Below are positions 58,872 to 64,000 of a stretch of 64,000 nucleotides of DNA, piece by piece. Both the position numbers and the translations under genes were made by a program. The notes under the pieces were generated by a model that ran no database searches, had not been told where the DNA came from, and saw only the letters and a list, made by a program, of their open reading frames with translations. The stretch comes from DATHTS01 sp041940425 (GTDB taxonomy: Bacteria; Acidobacteriota; Blastocatellia; Pyrinomonadales; Pyrinomonadaceae): NCBI GenBank assembly GCA_041940425.1, contig JBGTSF010000018.1, positions 3,619 to 67,618 on the forward strand, read 5' to 3'. Every line of letters begins with the position of its first letter. The stretch's first letter is position 1.

Positions 58872-61664
58872 CTATGGAATAAAGGCGTTTGGCGCGGGAA
58901 GATCGCCGCTCGCGCCGAAATTAGTGATGAGCAAACCGCTGGTCGAACGATTGATATACCACACGCCCGAACGGAAAACTGCCGCGTCCGTTCGCCCGTC
59001 GCCGTCGTAATCACCCGGCGCGGGAATGTCCGTCGAGATGCCGAACGGAAAGGCGTAATAACTCGAATCTTCGCTTCTCAGAACAAACCAGTTGCCGTCC
59101 GCCGGGCGGAAAAATGCAATGTCCGTTTTCCCGTCGCCCGTGTAATCCGCCGCGACCGGCTTGTCATTAGAATTGCCGAAAGCCGCCGCGATCGTTCCCG
59201 CGCTCGAACGCTCGATCCACCATTCGCCGTTCGAAGGTCGGAAAACCGCAAGATCAGCGCGACCGTCCGCGTCGTAATCGCCGACCTGCGGAATATCGCC
59301 GAATGCGCCGAATGGTTTGATAATCGTGCCTTCCAAGCTTGCCTGTATAAACCACGTTCCCGAACGAAAAACCGCCGCGTCCGCCTTCCCGTCCCCGTCG
59401 AAATCGGCGGGCGCGGGCGTGTCGCCAGCCGCGCCGAACGGGAATGAATAATAGCTGCTGTCCTCGCTTCTGAGAATCAGCCATTCGCCCGTCGAATTTC
59501 TAAAAACCGCAATATCGGTTTTCCCGTCGCCCGTGTAATCCGCCGGAACTATTCGGTCATTTGACGCGCCGAATTGAAAAGCGGCGTTTTGATCGTTGGA
59601 ACTTTTCAGATACCACCATTCGCCGACCGACGGGCGGAAAATAGAAATGTCGGTTTTACGGTCGCCGTCAAAATCAACGTGCGCGGCGCGATTGATTTGG
59701 CTCGCTTCGCCGAAAACGGTAAAGCGAAACGCCGGAGTCGCGGAAAAACCGTTCGGCGCGGCGGCATCCGTGATATACCAGCGACCGAAAAACGTCTGCC
59801 CGATGAGCGCGGCATTGTCGGGAATCGCAATCGAGATCGAGCCGTAACCGTTGCCGCTTCCCGATCCCTGCAAATTTATCGTCCGGCGCGTGAACGAACC
59901 CGAAGCGGGAATCGAATTTGTTCCCGGCTCGTTCCGGTCAATGACCAAAACTGCCTGCGCGTTTCCGAGCGCGTTTGAAACCGCGACCGTGAACGAATCG
60001 TTTCCGGCAACCGGCGGCTCGACGGCTATCGCCTGCGGAATAACTCCGCCCGAACCGGCAACGCCCGTTCCCGTGATCTGCGGGACGCGATTCGATTCCG
60101 CATAAAGCCGCGGACGGTCAAACGGCGGCAGTTCGTCGCGCACCCGCGCGTCCGTTAAAGCGTTTCGCAAAAACGCGACCAAGTCGGCTTTCTGTTGCGT
60201 GGTCAGATTGCGCGGCTGGATAAATTGACTTGCAAAATTCGGCTCATTCGGAAAATCGCCGCCGCGATTGTAAAATTCGACGACTTCTTCGAGCGTGGCA
60301 AATCTGCCGTTATGCATAAACGAAGAGCGAAGCCCGACGTTTCTGAGAGCCGGAACGCGAAACTCGCCGAGATCGTTGTTGCTGCCCGTCACCAGAAAAC
60401 GCCCACGGTCTTCCACAACCGGACGCACGCCGATATTGCGAAAAGTGTTGTCGGTCAAAAGACTACCCGTATGACAGCCCGTGCAGAGATTATTAAGAAA
60501 AACATTGCGCCCGCGAGCCTGCGCGATCGGAAGCGGCTGAATACCTGCGTCCGCCAGATCGAGCGGCGTTTGATCGCTAAACAAAGTCCGCTGGTATGCC
60601 GCCAGAGCCATCGCAATCCGCGCGGGCGTAACTTCGGGCGTGCCGAACGCTTCCTGAAAAAGTTCGGGATAATTTCTTCCGCCGATCCAGGTCTGCAAAG
60701 CATTCGGAATATTCGAAGCCAGCGCGAGCGGTTTAGAAGCTGTAATATTATCGGCGACCATTTGCCAGTTGCGTCCGCCGTGCGCCATTTCCGCGCTTGA
60801 TACGGGCGGCTCGACCGCTTGACTTTCCAATGCGCCTCCGGCGTTAATGATAACGGCATTCGTCAAAGGATCGCGGAAAACTCCGCCCGCGCGACCGTCC
60901 CAGAAAAGCGTCGGCGAATACGCGGCGTTGATGTGCGAATTAGATTTTCGTCCCGTAACCTGCTCGCGCAAACCGTAAAGGCTCGACCAAGAATACGTGC
61001 CGTCCGAATTATTGAGCGGAACTCCGGGCGAGCCGACAACATCGTCCGCCGTATTAAAAATATTATCGAAACCGGGATTTTTTGAACTAGCATTCGTCAC
61101 CAGCGAACGCGGATCGCTTCCGCCGTTTGAGGCTTGGTGACAAGTTCCGCAGGAAACCGTCTTGGTCGAAGAAAGCTGTTCGTCCCAGAAAAGCGTCTTG
61201 CCAAGATACGCCTTGGTCGCCGTCAAAGGATTGGCGGGCGGACCAAGCGGCGGCGGTTCGAGCGGCGAAACCGGACCGTTGTTTGAAGCGTTCGCCCGAA
61301 CGCCGTTTGCCGTCTGGCTCAAACCGCTCGTATTGCTCCCGTTTTCCGACCGAACCCAATAGAAAAAAGTCTGTCCGGCAGGCGCGGTCGTGTCAAAGAA
61401 AAACGGCGCGGCGGTCGTGCCGACCTCGACGGCGTTTGCCGGATTGTTGGTCGTATTGCGGAAAATTCTGTAAAGGTTCGCGCCGCGCATCGTGTCCCAA
61501 TTGAGACCGATCTTGTTGTTGTAAAGATTAACGGTCGCGGAAAATCCGGTCGGCGCGTCGAGCGAACCTTGCCCGTGAGCGACCGGCGAGAAAAAACGAT
61601 TATGAAAGATCGCCGCCGCAAAAAGCAGAAACAGGCAAATCACGAAAAGTTTTAAAATCCGCAT
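58872..61664 (-). CDS. exported di-heme peroxidase fused to FnIII-like and FG-GAP repeats
   Basis: 930 residues. Signal anchor (MRILKLFVICLFLLFAAAIF), a fibronectin type III-like domain (about 35-125), a MauG/CcpA-type di-heme cytochrome c peroxidase (about 140-540) with heme sites CGTCH (172-176) and CTGCH (394-398) and the conserved FMHNGRFATLEEVVEFYNRG, a beta domain (about 560-635), then about seven FG-GAP/VCBS-like repeats (640-930) of the form DxDGDGxxDxAVFRPSxGxW with Ca-binding Asp loops. The enzyme should work in the periplasm or outside; the repeats look like a binding or propeller module. ATG 61664 begins the signal. Confidence 0.88.
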   Translation of the reverse strand: MRILKLFVICLFLLFAAAIFHNRFFSPVAHGQGSLDAPTGFSATVNLYNNKIGLNWDTMRGANLYRIFRNTTNNPANAVEVGTTAAPFFFDTTAPAGQTFFYWVRSENGSNTSGLSQTANGVRANASNNGPVSPLEPPPLGPPANPLTATKAYLGKTLFWDEQLSSTKTVSCGTCHQASNGGSDPRSLVTNASSKNPGFDNIFNTADDVVGSPGVPLNNSDGTYSWSSLYGLREQVTGRKSNSHINAAYSPTLFWDGRAGGVFRDPLTNAVIINAGGALESQAVEPPVSSAEMAHGGRNWQMVADNITASKPLALASNIPNALQTWIGGRNYPELFQEAFGTPEVTPARIAMALAAYQRTLFSDQTPLDLADAGIQPLPIAQARGRNVFLNNLCTGCHTGSLLTDNTFRNIGVRPVVEDRGRFLVTGSNNDLGEFRVPALRNVGLRSSFMHNGRFATLEEVVEFYNRGGDFPNEPNFASQFIQPRNLTTQQKADLVAFLRNALTDARVRDELPPFDRPRLYAESNRVPQITGTGVAGSGGVIPQAIAVEPPVAGNDSFTVAVSNALGNAQAVLVIDRNEPGTNSIPASGSFTRRTINLQGSGSGNGYGSISIAIPDNAALIGQTFFGRWYITDAAAPNGFSATPAFRFTVFGEASQINRAAHVDFDGDRKTDISIFRPSVGEWWYLKSSNDQNAAFQFGASNDRIVPADYTGDGKTDIAVFRNSTGEWLILRSEDSSYYSFPFGAAGDTPAPADFDGDGKADAAVFRSGTWFIQASLEGTIIKPFGAFGDIPQVGDYDADGRADLAVFRPSNGEWWIERSSAGTIAAAFGNSNDKPVAADYTGDGKTDIAFFRPADGNWFVLRSEDSSYYAFPFGISTDIPAPGDYDGDGRTDAAVFRSGVWYINRSTSGLLITNFGASGDLPAPNAFIP

Positions 61665-61808
61665 ACGAAAATTTTCCCGCGTGTTAAATTCCGAGTCCAA
61701 AACTGCTAAACTTTTTCGGATGGGTGACTGATGAATTATACAGAAATTCTTGTAATCCGCAATTTTGACGCACAGATTTGCGAATTGGCTGAAATATATT
61801 GAAAGCAA

Positions 61809-62034
61809 TATCAAAAATAGTTTCTCCGCCGCGTGAGCGGCATGCTGAATTTAGCCGTGTAATTTATTGCACGGAACGATTCGAGAAAAACGAGTCGAGT
61901 CGCGTCAGCGACGGCTGACAATCGTTAGCGAATAATGCAATTGTCGCTGACGCGGCAAAATACTAAACCAATTCTTGACCGTGCAATAAATTACACGGCT
62001 AAATTCACAAAATCGCTACGCGATATTTTTGATA
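61809..62034. repeat. nested-palindrome element B
   Basis: Outer arms TATCAAAAATA (61809-61819) and its complement (62024-62034). A perfect 29-bp inverted repeat joins 61846-61874 to 61979-62007 and contains ccgtgtaatttattgcacgg. Inside are gtcgcgtcagcgac (61899-61912), gtcgctgacgcggc (61943-61956) and, at the right end, atcgctacgcgat. The modules and their order match element A at 14.1 kb. It fills the divergent gap between the peroxidase and DUF72 genes, so it must overlap their promoters. Confidence 0.85.
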
Positions 62035-62048
62035 ACTCATATATAAAA

Positions 62049-62897
62049 ATGAAATCGAAAATCGAAAATCCAAAATCCAAAATCGAGATCGGTTGTCAGG
62101 GATGGAACTATGACGATTGGATTACAAAGGCGGGCGGCGAATTTGTTTTCTACCCGCGCGGCACGCGCTCAAATGAAATGCTCGCGCTGTATGCGGAAAT
62201 TTTCGACACTATCGAAGTTGATTCGACGTTTTATGCAACTCCCGCGTCGTCGGCAATCGAAAATTGGTATAAAAAAACGCCCGACAATTTTACTTTTTCA
62301 CTAAAAATGCCGCAGGAGATCACGCACGAACACGCTTTGCGAAAATCGTCTTTCATCATTCTCGACGAATTTTGCGAGCGTGTAAAAGACCTCAAAGAAA
62401 AGCTCGCCGTCGTTCTTATCCAGATGCCGCCGCAGTTTGAAGGCAGTAAAGAAAATGCGCAAAACCTGCGCGCATTTTTAGAGCATCTGCCGAAAGACAT
62501 CCGCTTCGCCGTCGAATTCCGAAACCGCGATTGGATGATCGAATGGACGTTTGAAGAACTCGAAAAAAACAAAGTCGCGCTCTGCTTTTGCGAAGGCAGT
62601 TGGATTCCGCGCGAATTAATGTTTCAGGCAATCGAAAAACTCGAAAACGATTTCGCCTACATTCGCTTTATGGGCGAACGCGATTTGCTTCATTTCGATA
62701 AAATCTACCGCCCCGAAGACACGCTTTTACAAATCTGGAAAGACGAGATCGAAAAAATAAAAGCGCGTAATATTTTCGTATATTTCAGCAATTTTTTCGA
62801 AGGACACGCGCCCGCGAGCGTGAACAAATTGAAAGAATTATTCGGGCAGAAAATTATTGAAGCGAGCGAATTGGAAAATCAAGGCTCTTTGTTTTAA
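62049..62897 (+). CDS. DUF72-family protein
   Basis: 282 residues, a TIM-barrel protein of the DUF72 family. Seen: EIGCQGWNYDDWITKAGGEFVFYPRG, EIFDTIEVDSTFYATP, FTFSLKMPQEITHEHAL, VLIQMPPQFEGSKENAQNL, RFAVEFRNRDWM and YFSNFFEGHAPASVNKLKELF. No reaction is established for the family. ATG 62049 starts 12 residues before the domain, and those residues are encoded by an AAATCCAAAATCC-type heptamer repeat with no clear ribosome site, so the N-terminus may be a repeat-derived extension. Its last 13 codons recur in diverged form at 63.6 kb. Confidence 0.86.
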   Translation: MKSKIENPKSKIEIGCQGWNYDDWITKAGGEFVFYPRGTRSNEMLALYAEIFDTIEVDSTFYATPASSAIENWYKKTPDNFTFSLKMPQEITHEHALRKSSFIILDEFCERVKDLKEKLAVVLIQMPPQFEGSKENAQNLRAFLEHLPKDIRFAVEFRNRDWMIEWTFEELEKNKVALCFCEGSWIPRELMFQAIEKLENDFAYIRFMGERDLLHFDKIYRPEDTLLQIWKDEIEKIKARNIFVYFSNFFEGHAPASVNKLKELFGQKIIEASELENQGSLF

Positions 62898-62923
62898 AAC
62901 CGATTCGCATTGACGGCGTGGTA

Positions 62924-63343
62924 CTATTCTTCACGCATCAATGCCCGAAAACCCGCTTGTTCATAATGTTTGTCCATAGTTAAGGCTTCGGTTAATCCGT
63001 ATTCCCGCATCACGATAAAAGAAACGCAATCAACCAAGCCCCATTCTTTATCGGCTCGATTGCGAAACAGTTCTAACGCCCGAGCGAAAAGTTCTTCGGA
63101 AAGCGGAATAATTTTGACAGACGAGTCTTCTTCAAGAGCGTCTAAAAGTTCGATTACGGCTTGGCGATAACGCTCTTTGGACAATGCATTGCCGATCTCC
63201 AGCAAAATAGCCCGCGTCGTAACGAGGCGTGTTTTTTCCTTAGCCAGTCGTTCGGCTAATTCTTCGGCGCGTTCGTGGTATTCGTCCGATTCGACGGATA
63301 ATGCGATGACATATCCGGTATCGAGAAAAACCTCATTCGTCAT
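62924..63343 (-). CDS. VapC-type PIN-domain toxin
   Basis: 139 residues. PIN ribonuclease with the acidic set: VFLDTGYVIAL (first Asp), ILLEIGNAL (Glu), WGLVDCVSFIVM (Asp) and ALTMDKHYEQAGF (Asp). It overlaps the antitoxin by 11 bases, so both are translated together. VapC toxins cleave tRNA or 23S rRNA. ATG 63343 starts at the domain; an upstream in-frame start would lie inside the antitoxin gene. Confidence 0.88.
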   Translation of the reverse strand: MTNEVFLDTGYVIALSVESDEYHERAEELAERLAKEKTRLVTTRAILLEIGNALSKERYRQAVIELLDALEEDSSVKIIPLSEELFARALELFRNRADKEWGLVDCVSFIVMREYGLTEALTMDKHYEQAGFRALMREE

Positions 63344-63566
63344 CGAGATTCGCTCCGCCGTAAAGATAATCGTCAATGCGCAAAGAAAAATCCTTCGGAC
63401 CTTTCAATTTTAACGAACGAGCCGTATCGAGAAACGATTTCGATTTTTTCTGCGATTCATTCTTAACCGTAACGATCAGTTCGACTTTCGTGTCGGGCTG
63501 TAAATCCACGTTTTGAACGGGACGAAAAACCTTCCCGTCAAAAGTAGCTTCGAGAGTTTGGCTCAT
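63333..63566 (-). CDS. antitoxin (DUF104/AF2212-like)
   Basis: 77 residues. Beginning TLEATFDGKVFRPVQNVDLQPDTKVELIVTV matches the small beta-barrel antitoxin family paired with PIN toxins, then a charged tail KSFLDTARSLKLKGPKDFSLRIDDYLYGG that would bind the toxin. GGAGG-type ribosome site (ggtagaaaatg region) precedes the ATG. Located upstream of the toxin as usual. Confidence 0.82.
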   Translation of the reverse strand: MSQTLEATFDGKVFRPVQNVDLQPDTKVELIVTVKNESQKKSKSFLDTARSLKLKGPKDFSLRIDDYLYGGANLDDE

Positions 63567-63599
63567 TTTCTACCTCCACAAAGAGAATAGCATAAAGTC

Positions 63600-63638
63600 G
63601 AGGCAAGCGATTTGGAAAATCAAGGTTCGTTGTTTTAG
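63600..63638 (+). pseudogene. stranded 3' end of a DUF72 gene homologue
   Basis: Thirteen codons read EASDLENQGSLF and stop, against EASELENQGSLF and stop at the end of the intact DUF72 gene (62859-62897). 33 of 39 bases match; the differences are silent except one Asp/Glu change, so the copy diverged while still under protein selection. It lies just beyond the toxin-antitoxin pair. Confidence 0.8.
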
Positions 63639-63824
63639 TTTGAACGTTTGAAATGACGTGAGGTGAAACCGCCACCAAGCCCGCTTGAGTTCAAAAGACA
63701 ACACCGAAAAAAAGTCGCTGTTTCGCCCTCACATTCATTGATTTGTTAGATTCGGCGTTGATTATACCGCACAACTCCATGCAGAGACCTACGTTAGTTT
63801 CACTCAACTTTCGAGAATGGAAAC
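63639..63824. other. gene-free stretch near the window edge
   Basis: No gene, clear terminator or repeat; the minus-strand gene that follows ends at 63825. Confidence 0.5.
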
Positions 63825-64000
63825 TTATTCTTCACCTTTAGAATTTATATACGTCCACAATTTAAATTCGTCATTCGGATAAACATTCCAAATAAAAAGC
63901 ACATAGCTTTTTGGAGAAGGAGTATCTTTTTCAAACTTAACTATAGCCTTACAAGCCAATTTTGGAGTAACTTTTTTAAAAGAATGTCTAACTGTCTTGA
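63825..64000 (-). CDS. C-terminal part of an unidentified protein (cut by the window)
   Basis: The minus-strand frame ending TAA at 63827-63825 is open to the window edge and encodes 57 residues, including HSFKKVTPKLACKAIVKF, TPSPKSYVLFIWNVYPNDEF and LWTYINSKGEE. No family can be named from this much. The start lies outside. Confidence 0.55.
   Translation of the reverse strand, partial: KTVRHSFKKVTPKLACKAIVKFEKDTPSPKSYVLFIWNVYPNDEFKLWTYINSKGEE

Overview
This 64 kb stretch looks like the chromosome of an Acidobacteriota bacterium, probably class Blastocatellia (Pyrinomonadaceae-like), recovered as a scaffold (one N gap). The inference rests on protein style, not on a marker gene: a 1,251-residue Oar-type TonB-dependent receptor with an N-terminal carboxypeptidase-regulatory domain, zinc-ribbon/TolB/TPR proteins, a di-heme peroxidase carrying FG-GAP repeats, MoxR/DUF4129/DUF4350 genes, and many small lipoproteins with Asn/Ser/Thr-rich linkers. 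No rRNA or tRNA gene was seen.

Layout. 0-3.4 kb: cupin, PQQ-type sugar dehydrogenase, MOSC protein, a small protein with a caspase-like His/Cys pair, and queF. 3.4-12.5 kb: CarD-like regulator, a PhoR/PhoB-like two-component pair, SixA phosphatase, CBS protein, Ppx/GppA phosphatase, MscL, and a GAF-GAF-sigma54 activator. 12.7-24 kb: TPR lipoprotein, HIT protein, murA, selB, DUF2071 protein, dihydrofolate reductase, small zinc-ribbon and Mpo1-like proteins, a sugar kinase, then a ParDE toxin-antitoxin pair overlapping a SWIM zinc-finger gene. 24-29.5 kb: transketolase (split only by a scaffolding gap), a compact C-R-M restriction-modification island, and a DinB protein. 29.6-41 kb: M61 and S51 peptidases, a membrane protein coupled to a response regulator without its phospho-Asp, a LytS/LytR-type system with three secreted proteins upstream, an esterase, an MBL-fold protein and mnmA. 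41-51 kb: secreted proteins, a TolB/TPR protein and a long minus-strand operon (membrane protein, DUF4129, DUF4350, TauE/SafE, MoxR) ending near a NpmA/KamB-like 16S rRNA methyltransferase; a four-helix-bundle gene interrupts it. 51-64 kb: the TonB-dependent receptor, an NtrC-type regulator, a methyltransferase, the di-heme peroxidase fusion, a DUF72 protein, a VapC-type toxin-antitoxin pair and a truncated gene at the edge.

The least explained content is non-coding. Three intergenic arrays (6.26-6.46, 9.68-9.85, 58.58-58.85 kb) have different sequences but the same design: a small palindrome repeated in a 21-bp register, almost without slippage, next to gene 3' ends. Two 240-bp elements (19.5 and 37.2 kb) share terminal inverted repeats, one with a perfect 8-bp target duplication, and carry different nested hairpins. 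Two more nested-palindrome elements (14.1 and 61.8 kb) share modules with each other. At two loci (37.6 and 63.6 kb) a diverged copy of the 3' end of a nearby gene is stranded beyond inserted cargo (an esterase gene; a toxin-antitoxin pair), suggesting that cargo arrives together with a homologous copy of a host gene end.
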